Source: Mycobacterium sp. (lineage in GTDB: Bacteria > Actinomycetota > Actinomycetes > Mycobacteriales > Mycobacteriaceae). Taken from it: a stretch of 6,431 nucleotides of DNA. The stretch lies in the NCBI GenBank assembly GCA_025965815.1, contig JAOPWF010000661.1, positions 1-6,431 on the forward strand. The letters are read 5' to 3'. Positions 1 to 6,431 of this stretch are shown in pieces (within the stretch, counting starts at the first letter, position 1; the number at the start of each line of letters is the position of its first letter). The notes beneath the pieces are model-generated. The model did no database searches and had not been told where the DNA came from. It saw only the letters and a program-made list of their open reading frames with translations. Made by a program: the position numbers and the translations under genes.

Positions 1-989
1 TGGTCGTCACCGGCCTGTTGATGCACGGCGCGGCGGGTTACCACCGTGTCTTCTGGCTGACCACCGGCTTCTCCATTCTGGTGATCGTCGTCGTCGTGTT
101 GTGTGTGCCGGCGCGTGGTCACGGAGCCACCGGGTCGATCGACTGGCTCGGAGCGGCGGGCCTTGCTGCGGGTCTGTCGGCGATGCTGCTCGCCATCACC
201 CAGGGCAATTCCTGGGGGTGGCTCTCACTGCGGACGTTCAGCTGCGCCGTGCTGGGCATTCTGGTGCTGGTGGGTTGGTGGCTGTGGGAGAGTCGCCGCA
301 AGCAACCCCTGGTCTCCGCGCGGATGTTGACACGGCCCGCGATGCTGCTGACCAACCTGGCCACCGTGTTCGTCGGGATGGGCCTCTACTTCGCGTTCCT
401 CGGTCTGACGCAGTTCGTCCAGATTCCCCGCGATGTCGCCGGATACGGTTTCGGCGCAGATGTTCTCCGCGCGAGCGTGGTGTTCCTGCTGCCCGGGGCG
501 ATCGCAGGTTTCGTCACCGCCACGGCGAGCGGCCGGTTCATCGACCGATACGGGGCCAGGCGGGTCCTCACGCTCGGCGCCCTCGCCGGCATCGCGGGAT
601 TTACATTCATAGCGATCGCGCATTCGGCGCCGTGGCAGGTGATCGTCGCCGGCGTGCTGATGAATGCCTACATCAGCCTGGGTTATGGCGCATTGCCGGC
701 CTTGGTCGTCAGCGAGGTCGATGCCGGCGAAACCGGCGTCGCCACCAGCATCAACGCCATCGCGCGCACGGTAGGAAGCTCGATTGCGGCTGCACTCGTT
801 GCGGTGTTGCTCGCCGTTGGTCACACCGGCGTGCCGAAGGAAAGCATGTTCGTCGCGGTCTTTGTCGCCGGAGCCGTCACCGCGGGCCTGGCCCTGCTCC
901 TGATCGCGACGTCGCCCACTCCGACGCGGCGTACGGACTCGGCCGAAGCGAAATGCGATTCCCGCGCGATGAACCACGAGTGGGGCTAG
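1..989 (+). CDS. MFS transporter, DHA2 (14-TMS) drug-efflux type, C-terminal part (5' truncated)
   Basis: The reading frame is open from base 3 to a TAG at 987-989, giving 328 residues with the N-terminus outside the window. A TTG at 18 and an ATG at 21 are internal codons, not a credible start, because the frame stays open and hydrophobic upstream. The protein is a series of hydrophobic helices with short polar loops. A motif-A-like loop, [11 protein letters not shown], lies between helices in the second half, and [15 protein letters not shown] resembles the penultimate helix of EmrB/QacA-type DHA2 carriers. The segment after the first helix (GSIDWLG followed by a small-residue helix and a QGNSWGW loop) is also typical of DHA2 proteins. 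Such proteins are inner-membrane proton antiporters, usually for drugs or metabolites; the substrate cannot be read from sequence. The tail is short and polar. It converges on the sugar operon and overlaps its last gene by 4 bases, so it is probably not functionally part of that operon. Confidence 0.88.
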   Translation, partial: VVTGLLMHGAAGYHRVFWLTTGFSILVIVVVVLCVPARGHGATGSIDWLGAAGLAAGLSAMLLAITQGNSWGWLSLRTFSCAVLGILVLVGWWLWESRRKQPLVSARMLTRPAMLLTNLATVFVGMGLYFAFLGLTQFVQIPRDVAGYGFGADVLRASVVFLLPGAIAGFVTATASGRFIDRYGARRVLTLGALAGIAGFTFIAIAHSAPWQVIVAGVLMNAYISLGYGALPALVVSEVDAGETGVATSINAIARTVGSSIAAALVAVLLAVGHTGVPKESMFVAVFVAGAVTAGLALLLIATSPTPTRRTDSAEAKCDSRAMNHEWG

Positions 990-1447
990 CGAGGAGCGGC
1001 CTCGTAACCCTCGATCGCCTCGACCTTGCTCGCTGAGGAGCTTTCCGGATCGAACTCATAGCCCAGCCACTCACGCGCGAGGCGCCGGGCCAGTTCCAGG
1101 CCGACCACACGCTGCCCGAAGCACAGGACCTGAGCGTTGTTGGACAGCACCGACCGCTCCACCGAGAAGCTGTCGTGAGCGGTCACGGCCCGGATGCCGG
1201 GCACCTTGTTGGCGCTGATCGCCACACCGAGCCCGGTCCCGCAGACCAGCAGGGCCCGGTCCGCCTTGCCCTCCGCGATCAGGCGCGCCGCCGCCACCGC
1301 GACATGGGGATATGCGGTGTTGTCGTCCGACCCGACGCCGACATCGGTGACCTCCTCGACGCGGGCGTCGGCGAGCAGGTCCCCCTTCAACGCTTCCTTG
1401 TACTCATATCCGGCGTCGTCGGAACCGACGACTACCCGTAGTGCCAT
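986..1447 (-). CDS. derI: RpiB/LacAB-family isomerase, probable D-erythrulose 4-phosphate isomerase
   Basis: This 153-residue cytoplasmic protein has the length and layout of RpiB. Near the N-terminus, [10 protein letters not shown] (8-17) replaces the usual G(A/S)DHAG. The loop VCGTGLG (68-74) carries C69, the position of the catalytic Cys in E. coli-type Rpi[11 protein letters not shown] (79-88) and HDSFSVERS (91-99) follow. LSNNAQVL (101-108) replaces the usual HNDANVL, so the ring-opening His is Ser102. R113 in GQRVVG is kept, but the C-terminal Arg-His phosphate pair is replaced by a Ser-rich stretch (136-140). Loss of the ring-opening His argues against ribose 5-phosphate and fits an acyclic tetrulose 4-phosphate converted to D-erythrose 4-phosphate. 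M. smegmatis has DerI enzymes of this family. The start is ATG 1447-1445, overlapping the kinase stop by one base (TGATG) and preceded by AAAGGAG. It is the last gene of the operon. The fold assignment is secure; the substrate is inferred from residues and context, and another short-chain ketose phosphate is possible. Confidence 0.8.
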   Translation of the reverse strand: MALRVVVGSDDAGYEYKEALKGDLLADARVEEVTDVGVGSDDNTAYPHVAVAAARLIAEGKADRALLVCGTGLGVAISANKVPGIRAVTAHDSFSVERSVLSNNAQVLCFGQRVVGLELARRLAREWLGYEFDPESSSASKVEAIEGYEAAPR

Positions 1448-3192
1448 CAGCTGTCTCCTTTAGCGGTGAGAGTGAAGCAGTCGGCAACCGTGTGCGCGCA
1501 CATCGCCAGCGATGTCGCGCCGGCGTCCGGGGTACCGATGCTGCGCTCGGCGAGCGGGCGGGCACGGCCTACCTTCGGACGGAGTTCGGCGGTGGCGCGT
1601 GCGGCCTCGGTGGCGGTGTCCGCCGCGGCCCGCCACGCGTCCTGCCACCCTTCGCCATCGTCGACCCGGCGTTCGAGCTCCTCGACGAACGGCAGCAGCG
1701 CATCGAGCATCGTCTTGTCGCCGGGTGATGCGCCCCCAAGTTGAACTAGCGCCTCATATCCGTCCCGCATTCCCGCCGCCACCGTCGCCGCGTCGGGTCT
1801 GCCGGTGTCACCCAGTCGGGAACCGAGGGCGCTGAGCAGGGCACCCCAGAGCACGCCCGATGTGCCGCCGGCTTTCGTTGCCCATTCCTTGCCCGCCGCA
1901 GTGAGTACCGAGCCCTGCCCCGCTCCGTCGGCAACGGCCCTGGCCGCGGCCTCGCTGGCCGCGGAGGAACCCTTGACCATGCCGCGCCCGTGGTCGCCGT
2001 CGCCGGCGATCGCATCGATGCGACCGAGTTCGTCCTCGGCGTCGGCGAGGATGCCCGCCATGGCATCCAGTGCACGAGCGACCACCTGTCCTCCGGCACG
2101 GCCATCGTCATCTGACAGTTCGGCGAGCGCGGGCGCCTCCGTGGCGGCATCGGCCGCGGCGTCGGTGCGCACGTCGCCTGCTTGCTGCGCGCCCGACAAC
2201 GTTCCCTTGCGGTACGCCGGGGTGTCGGCAGGGGCCGTCCAGTACTTCTCCAACTCGTCGTCGAGCCACATGATGGTCAACGAACACCCGGCCATGTCGA
2301 GGCTGGTGACGAGTTCGCCGACCTCGGGCTCCACCACGACGTAGCCACGGTCACGAAGCAGTTGGGACGCGGTGGCCCAGACGACGAACAACTCCTCGTA
2401 CTTGGTGCGACCGAGTCCGTTCAGTATCACGGCAATTCGTTGCGAATCCCCGTCCGGCCGGTCACCCAACACCCCTTCGACGAGGGTCGCGGCGAGGTCA
2501 GCGGCAGACGGCATCGGCTCATCGGCGACACCGGGTTCGCCGTGGATGCCCAGCCCCACCCCCATCTGACCTTCGGGCACGGTGAACAGCGGGTGGTCGG
2601 CACCGGGCAACGTACAGCCATCGAACGCGACGCCGAGGGTGCGGGTCGCCGCGTTCGCGGCCTCGGCGACCCGGATCACTCCCGCTAGATCGAGCCCATC
2701 CTCGGCGGCGGCACTCACGCATTTGAAGACGGTGAAATCGCCTGCAATACCTCGTCGTTTCGCTTCTTCCCCGGCCGGCGCGCTGGCGATGTCGTCGGTG
2801 ATGGCGAAGTAGTGCGCATCGATGCCCTCACTGCGCAGTTGGGTGACCGCCAGACCGAAGTTCATCACGTCGCCGGCGTAGTTCCCCGTCGTCAACAGGA
2901 CGCCCGCGTCGCGGTGCGCAGCGCGTGCCACCGACGCCGCCTCCTCAGCGGACGGCGACGTGAAGATGTTCCCGACCACCGCACCGTCCGCGAATCCTGG
3001 GCCGACGACTCCGCAGAATGCCGGGTAGTGACCCGACCCACCGCCGACCACCACCGCGACCTTCCCGGGCGCGGTCTGGCGATCGCGCACCACGCCGCCG
3101 GGTACGCCTGCGACGTATGAGGAGTTGGCGTCGAGGAACCCGGCGAGCATGTCCTCGGTGAACCGGGCGGGATCGTTGAACAGTTTCGTCAT
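1447..3192 (-). CDS. DhaK-DhaL fusion kinase, probable erythrulose kinase (DerK/LerK type)
   Basis: This 581-residue single-chain, ATP-dependent kinase of the dihydroxyacetone kinase family phosphorylates a short ketose in the cytoplasm. The DhaK domain spans about 1-330: [10 protein letters not shown] (50-59) with H55, NYAGDVMNF (104-112) with D108, and GIHGEPG (215-221), whose H217 matches the His that covalently holds the ketone in DhaK. An Ala-rich linker (about 335-362) leads to the DhaL ATP-binding domain: [10 protein letters not shown] (393-402) with D393, D398 and D400 as Mg-binding candidates, GGTSGVLWG (442-450), GDKTMLDAL (491-499), and [17 protein letters not shown] (542-558). The fusion implies ATP, not PTS phosphate, as donor. 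Ordinary enzymes read GSGHEP; here Glu is Tyr57. With an RpiB-type isomerase next in the operon, erythrulose is the likeliest substrate. D-erythrulose kinase (DerK) and L-erythrulose kinase (LerK) of M. smegmatis both belong here and I cannot separate them; dihydroxyacetone is the weaker alternative. Start ATG 3192-3190 overlaps the upstream stop (ATGA) and has a GGAGAG site. Confidence 0.88.
   Translation of the reverse strand: MTKLFNDPARFTEDMLAGFLDANSSYVAGVPGGVVRDRQTAPGKVAVVVGGGSGHYPAFCGVVGPGFADGAVVGNIFTSPSAEEAASVARAAHRDAGVLLTTGNYAGDVMNFGLAVTQLRSEGIDAHYFAITDDIASAPAGEEAKRRGIAGDFTVFKCVSAAAEDGLDLAGVIRVAEAANAATRTLGVAFDGCTLPGADHPLFTVPEGQMGVGLGIHGEPGVADEPMPSAADLAATLVEGVLGDRPDGDSQRIAVILNGLGRTKYEELFVVWATASQLLRDRGYVVVEPEVGELVTSLDMAGCSLTIMWLDDELEKYWTAPADTPAYRKGTLSGAQQAGDVRTDAAADAATEAPALAELSDDDGRAGGQVVARALDAMAGILADAEDELGRIDAIAGDGDHGRGMVKGSSAASEAAARAVADGAGQGSVLTAAGKEWATKAGGTSGVLWGALLSALGSRLGDTGRPDAATVAAGMRDGYEALVQLGGASPGDKTMLDALLPFVEELERRVDDGEGWQDAWRAAADTATEAARATAELRPKVGRARPLAERSIGTPDAGATSLAMCAHTVADCFTLTAKGDS
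1455..1461 (-). promoter_or_regulatory. Ribosome binding site of the isomerase gene
   Basis: AAAGGAG on the minus strand lies 7 bases before ATG 1447-1445. It sits inside the last codons of the kinase gene. It supports this start and, with the TGATG junction, suggests both independent initiation and re-initiation after the kinase stop. Confidence 0.75.
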
Positions 3193-4337
3193 CGCAGTCG
3201 CTCTCCGCTGTCGGCGTCGAACAGGTACACGCGCTCAGGCGGCGCGGTCACGGTCACCCGTTGCTCCGGTTCGTAGCTGTCCTGCGCCGGTGTCTGGACG
3301 ACGATACCCTCCTCCATTCCGGCAACCGTGCTGGTCGCCAGGCCGTATTCGAGCAGATGTTCGAAGTAAGCAACGGTGGTACTAATGCCGTGACCGTCTT
3401 CGGCGGTCATCGCGGAGTCCTGCGGGCGGATGCCGACGCTGACCCGGGTTCCGTCGGCCACGTCCGTCACGGTGGTATCCAGATAGCCGGCGTCGGAACC
3501 GATTTCGACTCGGACCCGGCCGTCCTGGACCCTGGCGACCCCGCGCAGCACGTTGATCTGGGGTTCGCCGACGAACTGCGCCACGAAGAGGTTCGCTGGG
3601 TCGTCGAACACCTGGTCCGGCGTCCCGAACTGCTGGACTATGCCGGCGTCCATCACCGCGAGCCGGTCGGCCAGCGACAACGCCTCGACCTGGTCGTGGG
3701 TGACGACGATCGTGGTGTAACCGAATTCGCGCTGCAGCACCTTCAGCTCGCGCCGCACCCGCTGGCGGGCGGATGCGTCGAGATGGCTCAGTGGCTCGTC
3801 GAGGAGCAGCACCGGTGGATTCCGCACCAAGGCGCGGGCCAGCGCGACCCGCTGTTTCTGACCGCTGGACAATCCGGCCGGACGCAGGTTGAGCATGTCA
3901 TCCATCTCGAGACGGCTGCTAATGGATGCGACCATCTGGTCGGCGCCCTTGACCTTGCGCGCCTTCAGGCCGTACAGCAGGTTCTCCCGAACCGACAGCG
4001 GCGGATACAGTGCATAGCTCTCGAAGCCGACGCCGATGCCGCGTTTGGAGGCCGGCAACTGCGAGACCTCGCGATCGCCGATACGGATGGAACCGCCTGT
4101 CACAGTTTCCAGTCCGGCGATCATGCGCAGTGTCGTCGTCTTGCCGCAGCCCGACGGCCCCAACAGCGCCACCAGTTCACCCGGCTCGATGGCCAGATTG
4201 ATGCCCTTCACGGCCGTGACACTCTCCCGGCCCCGCGAGGCATAGGTTTTGACGAGATCGGTCAGGGTCAGGCTCTTGGCGGTCCCTGAGGAATCCTCGG
4301 CGGCACCGGTACGCGACGGACCTGTCATCAGACTCAC
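3189..4337 (-). CDS. ABC transporter ATP-binding protein (MalK/UgpC type), second of a pair
   Basis: This 382-residue cytoplasmic ATPase powers carbohydrate import with the permeases encoded upstream. A variable N-terminus of about 20 residues precedes the ABC domain. Walker A is GPSGCGKT (60-67, K66), the signature is LSSGQ (156-160), Walker B is VLLLDEP (176-182, catalytic E181), the D-loop is SHLDA (184-188), and the switch His is H214 in VTHD. The Q-loop position is Glu106 (GFESYALYP, codon GAG at 4020-4022) instead of the usual Gln. The C-terminal ~140 residues form the TOBE/MalK regulatory domain, beginning near VGEPQINVL (256-264). The start is GTG 4337-4335, chosen because GGAGG lies 7 bases upstream and because it gives a 4-base GTGA overlap with the preceding gene; ATG 4328 is an alternative. 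The Walker, signature and His motifs predict ATP hydrolysis. It most likely forms a heterodimer with the neighbouring ATPase, as known for some polyol importers such as the rhizobial glycerol system GlpST. Confidence 0.92.
   Translation of the reverse strand: MSLMTGPSRTGAAEDSSGTAKSLTLTDLVKTYASRGRESVTAVKGINLAIEPGELVALLGPSGCGKTTTLRMIAGLETVTGGSIRIGDREVSQLPASKRGIGVGFESYALYPPLSVRENLLYGLKARKVKGADQMVASISSRLEMDDMLNLRPAGLSSGQKQRVALARALVRNPPVLLLDEPLSHLDASARQRVRRELKVLQREFGYTTIVVTHDQVEALSLADRLAVMDAGIVQQFGTPDQVFDDPANLFVAQFVGEPQINVLRGVARVQDGRVRVEIGSDAGYLDTTVTDVADGTRVSVGIRPQDSAMTAEDGHGISTTVAYFEHLLEYGLATSTVAGMEEGIVVQTPAQDSYEPEQRVTVTAPPERVYLFDADSGERLR
3201..3206 (-). promoter_or_regulatory. Ribosome binding site of the kinase gene
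   Basis: GGAGAG on the minus strand lies 8 bases before ATG 3192-3190, within the final codons of the upstream ATPase gene. It confirms the start in the 4-base ATGA overlap. Confidence 0.7.
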
Positions 4338-5455
4338 TGTGCTGCCTCCAATGTGGAATCGCGGTCGACCTCCGACAGGCGTGGCGTATCGCCGTCGCCC
4401 GCGGCGAAAACGTGGACGTCGGAATCGGCGATGGTCATGGTGACCTCCGCGCCCTCGTCGACGCCCTCACGGCCCGACGCCAGCACGATCAGCTGCGCAC
4501 CACCCACGTCGACGGTCAGCTCGATATTGCGGCCAAGTCGTTCGGCCAAGGTGACCCGGCCGGTGAAGCCCCCCGCCCCCGGATCACTTACCACGTGTAT
4601 ATCGCAGGGGCGCAGGCCCACTCGCACCCGATCGCCACGATTGCAGCGCGCGTCGGCCGGGACCCGGACGTCCAAAGCGCCGTCGCCGAGTTGGATCCGA
4701 CCGTCGTCGACGACGCCGTCGACAATGTTGATCTCCGGCTGGCCGAGGGCACGAGCCACGAAGGTGTCCGCAGGCCGACGCCAGATCTCCTCCGGCGTTC
4801 CGATCTGCACCAACTGGCCTTCTCGCATCACGCCAATGCGGTCCCCGAGGGCCAGGGCCTCCTGGTAGTCGTGCGTGACATAGATGGTTGTGGTGTTCGA
4901 CATCGCACCGAGTTGCTTGAGTTCGGCCCGCATGGCCGCCCGCAATTTCGCGTCGAGGTGGCTGAGCGGCTCGTCAAGCAGATAGATGTCGGCCGGTCGG
5001 ACCAGCACCCTGCCGAGCGCCACCCGCTGCCGCTGACCGTTGGACAGCTCGCGGGGAAACCGCTTGAGCAAGTGGTTGATACCAAGGGTGGTGGTCACCT
5101 GGTCGATGCGTTCGGCGCGTTGCTGATCGGAGTACTTGCCGGTGCGACCTGACTTCAGGGGAGAGGCGAGGTTCTCGCTGACCGTCTTCTGCGGATACAA
5201 CGCGTAGCTCTCGAACGCCATGGCCACGTTGCGGTGGTAGGGCTCCACCCGGGTGACGTCGACTCCGCCGATGTTGACCGAGCCGGCGTCGATGTCGACC
5301 AACCCGGATATCGACTTCAGCGTCGTGGTCTTGCCCGCACCGCTGGGCCCGAGGATGACGAAGAACTCGCCGTCGGCGATGTCGACCGAGAGGTCGTCAA
5401 CGGCGGTGGTCTTGCCGAACGTCTTGCGCAGATTCGCAACAGATACCGTGGCCAT
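4334..5455 (-). CDS. ABC transporter ATP-binding protein (MalK/UgpC type), first of a pair
   Basis: This 373-residue cytoplasmic ATPase of a carbohydrate importer begins almost directly with its ABC domain. Walker A is GPSGAGKT (36-43, K42), the signature is LSNGQ (137-141), Walker B is IYLLDEP (157-163, catalytic E162), the D-loop is SHLDA (165-169), and the switch His is H195 in VTHDYQEA. The Q-loop residue is Glu82 (AFESYALYP, codon GAG at 5210-5212), where MalK-type proteins have Gln. The TOBE regulatory region follows from about 235 (LGQPEINIV) to the end. The frame stays open far upstream, to 6217, but that part is a shadow of the permease gene. The real start is ATG 5455-5453, overlapping the permease stop by one base (TGATG), where ABC homology begins. 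Its ribosome site is poor, so it probably depends on coupling to the permease. It is a clear paralogue of the next gene, and the two likely form a mixed ATPase dimer. Confidence 0.92.
   Translation of the reverse strand: MATVSVANLRKTFGKTTAVDDLSVDIADGEFFVILGPSGAGKTTTLKSISGLVDIDAGSVNIGGVDVTRVEPYHRNVAMAFESYALYPQKTVSENLASPLKSGRTGKYSDQQRAERIDQVTTTLGINHLLKRFPRELSNGQRQRVALGRVLVRPADIYLLDEPLSHLDAKLRAAMRAELKQLGAMSNTTTIYVTHDYQEALALGDRIGVMREGQLVQIGTPEEIWRRPADTFVARALGQPEINIVDGVVDDGRIQLGDGALDVRVPADARCNRGDRVRVGLRPCDIHVVSDPGAGGFTGRVTLAERLGRNIELTVDVGGAQLIVLASGREGVDEGAEVTMTIADSDVHVFAAGDGDTPRLSEVDRDSTLEAAQ
4345..4349 (-). promoter_or_regulatory. Ribosome binding site that fixes the GTG start of the second ATPase
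   Basis: GGAGG on the minus strand lies 7 bases before GTG 4337-4335. It favours this non-ATG start over the in-frame ATG at 4328-4326, which would place the site 16 bases away. Confidence 0.75.
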
Positions 5456-6336
5456 CAGGCTTTCACCGCCCCAAATGACAGGCCCCGCACCAGATACCGC
5501 TGAATGGTTAGCGCCAGTATCAACGGTGGCAGGGCGGCTATGATCGCCGCCGCGGCGGTGAGGTTGTAATACGCTTGCCCGCCGCCGCCGAGGAACTTGG
5601 TGATCGCGACGGTCACCGTGCCGGCATTGCTGTCGGCCAGGATCAGTGGGAAGACGTAGTTGTTCCACGCGAAGATGAAGGCCAGCAGGGCAGCCGCGGC
5701 GATACCGGGCCGCACGATCGGCAGCGCCACCATCACGAATGCCCTCCTGCGGGTGTACCCGTCGAGCAGCGCGGCCTGCTCGAGCTCGGCCGGCAGGTCC
5801 TGGAAGTAGGACCGCAGGATCCAGACGATCAGCGGCATGGTGACCAGCTGCAGCACCCAGATCATCCCGACGTTGGTGTCGAAGAGGCCGATCTGGTTGT
5901 AGATCACGAACAGCGGCACGATGACCATCAGCTCCGGCGCGAACCGGAACGACAACATCTGGAACATCAAGTCGTTGCTGCCCTTGTACTTCCAGCGGCC
6001 CGCGGCGTAGGCGGCGGGAATGCCGATCAGCAACGAGACGATCACCGCGCCGCCACAGTTGATCAAACTCGTCAGCAATGAGGTCTTGAAGTCGACGCTG
6101 GTCATCTGAGTGCCCTTGTCGGACACCACCGTTGCGAAGTTCGACCACGTGGGACTGAACTTGAAGTACGTGGTGGTCTGCTCTTCGGCGTTCTTGAGCG
6201 CCAGGATCACCATCCACACGATCGGGAACAGGGAGAAGATGAACCAGCCGATCAGCCCGATATCGGCGGCGACGGGCCCGATGCCCATCCGCCTCTGTCC
6301 CGGGAGGAGTTCGCTTCTGCGCAATGTGAATGCCAT
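5455..6336 (-). CDS. ABC sugar/polyol transporter permease, MalG type
   Basis: This 293-residue inner-membrane permease of the binding-protein-dependent carbohydrate importer class (CUT1, MalG-like) has six likely helices, at about 24-47, 91-113, 132-150, 155-175, 205-230 and 259-280. The cytoplasmic coupling loop has the EAA motif: E186, A189, D192 and G193 in ELEQAALLDG, followed by LPIVRPG (205-211). This loop contacts the ATPases. Its length is normal for MalG proteins. The N-terminus is basic and has no cleavable signal peptide. The start is ATG 6336-6334, three bases after the stop of the upstream permease gene, with GGAG 9 bases before it. The stop overlaps the first ATPase start by one base. 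It should pair with the upstream permease as the membrane channel. The substrate is inferred only from the downstream kinase and isomerase (a tetritol or tetrulose); permease sequence alone does not give it. Confidence 0.92.
   Translation of the reverse strand: MAFTLRRSELLPGQRRMGIGPVAADIGLIGWFIFSLFPIVWMVILALKNAEEQTTTYFKFSPTWSNFATVVSDKGTQMTSVDFKTSLLTSLINCGGAVIVSLLIGIPAAYAAGRWKYKGSNDLMFQMLSFRFAPELMVIVPLFVIYNQIGLFDTNVGMIWVLQLVTMPLIVWILRSYFQDLPAELEQAALLDGYTRRRAFVMVALPIVRPGIAAAALLAFIFAWNNYVFPLILADSNAGTVTVAITKFLGGGGQAYYNLTAAAAIIAALPPLILALTIQRYLVRGLSFGAVKA
5463..5467 (-). promoter_or_regulatory. Weak ribosome binding site of the first ATPase
   Basis: GGTGA on the minus strand lies 7 bases before ATG 5455-5453. 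It is the poorest site in the operon, whereas the other genes have GGAG or better. With the TGATG junction, this suggests translation by re-initiation after the permease stop. Confidence 0.45.
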
Positions 6337-6339
6337 GGC

Positions 6340-6431
6340 CTATGACTCCGCTCCGGCAGCTCGACGCTGCGCCTTGCCGAGCACGCTCACCAGGTAGCGC
6401 GCGGTGATGAACACGATGATCCAGAGCAGCA
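6340..6431 (-). CDS. ABC transporter permease (MalF type), C-terminal fragment cut by the window edge
   Basis: The frame read from 6429 gives 29 residues and ends in TAG (6342-6340). It begins with a hydrophobic stretch (LLWIIVFITARYLV) that looks like the end of a last membrane helix. This is followed by a short basic cytoplasmic tail (GKAQRRAAGAES). That pattern and its place 3 bases before a MalG-type permease match the usual MalF-MalG gene order, so I read it as the partner permease. It is too short for a motif-level assignment and was identified by reading the frame by hand. Confidence 0.7.
   Translation of the reverse strand, partial: LLWIIVFITARYLVSVLGKAQRRAAGAES
6346..6349 (-). promoter_or_regulatory. 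Ribosome binding site of the MalG-type permease
   Basis: GGAG on the minus strand lies 9 bases before ATG 6336-6334, inside the last codons of the upstream permease gene. It supports that start. Confidence 0.6.

Noticed and set aside
81..107. Short GTC/GTG repeat run in the MFS gene
   Set aside because: It encodes a valine-rich membrane helix in frame, so it is coding composition and not a functional repeat.
990..1004. Inverted repeat CGAGG-AGCGG-CCTCG near the convergent stops, considered as a terminator
   Set aside because: The stem is only 5-6 pairs, lies inside the isomerase coding region and has no T-run on either side.
986..1447. Annotation as housekeeping ribose 5-phosphate isomerase B
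   Set aside because: The ring-opening His and C-terminal Arg-His residues are missing, and the gene is locked into a ketose-kinase operon.
1447..3192. Annotation as glycerol/dihydroxyacetone kinase for glycerol use
   Set aside because: This remains possible, but an RpiB-type isomerase would have no role in glycerol breakdown, and the GSGHYP change points away from ordinary dihydroxyacetone kinases.
3261..4289. A 342-codon open frame on the + strand opposite the second ATPase
   Set aside because: It is fully antisense to a gene with complete Walker A/B and signature motifs. Long antisense frames are expected in GC-rich DNA, and its composition is shadow-like.
4412..5152. A 246-codon + strand open frame opposite the first ATPase
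   Set aside because: It is also a codon-bias shadow. It has no recognisable domain and fully overlaps a certain gene.
5456..6217. An in-frame extension of the first ATPase that would make a 627-residue protein
   Set aside because: The extra region is Arg/Asp/His-rich with no domain, and lies in another frame over a well-supported permease with an EAA motif. ABC homology starts at ATG 5455.
1..6431. CRISPR arrays, tRNA/rRNA genes, insertion sequences, attachment sites or phage-defence genes
   Set aside because: No such pattern was seen on either strand. The window is almost entirely accounted for by metabolic and transport genes.

Overview
The window is GC-rich with tightly packed genes, strong GGAG-type ribosome sites and overlapping start/stop codons. 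This fits an actinobacterium, most likely a fast-growing mycobacterium of the M. smegmatis type. That placement is inferred from style and gene content; no 16S or other marker is present.

Layout: the left end (1-989, + strand) is the C-terminal part of a 14-helix DHA2-type MFS transporter whose start lies outside the window. Everything else (986-6431) is one minus-strand operon, read from right to left. It contains the last 29 residues of a first ABC permease, a complete MalG-type second permease, two different MalK/UgpC-type ATPases, a fused DhaK-DhaL ATP-dependent kinase, and an RpiB-family sugar-phosphate isomerase. The genes are separated by 3 nt or overlap by 1-4 nt, so they are almost certainly co-transcribed and translationally coupled. 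The operon promoter, the substrate-binding protein and any dehydrogenases would lie upstream, beyond 6431. There is no gene-free stretch over 300 bases.

How the genes work together: the four transporter genes import a small carbohydrate. The kinase phosphorylates a short ketose, and the isomerase converts the ketose phosphate to an aldose phosphate. The best fit is tetritol/erythrulose use as described in M. smegmatis: threitol or erythritol is oxidised to erythrulose by a dehydrogenase not seen here, phosphorylated, then isomerised to D-erythrose 4-phosphate for the pentose phosphate pathway. The RpiB-like protein supports this because it keeps a CGTG catalytic-type loop but has lost the histidine that opens the furanose ring of ribose 5-phosphate; an acyclic tetrulose phosphate would not need it.

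Most notable details: both ATPases carry Glu in place of the near-invariant Q-loop Gln, the kinase has GSGHYP where ordinary dihydroxyacetone kinases have GSGHEP, and the operon's last gene shares its stop-codon bases with the convergent MFS gene. The pathway itself is probably a known type, not a new system. The ATPase Q-loop pair and the remodelled isomerase site are the points that deserve a second look.
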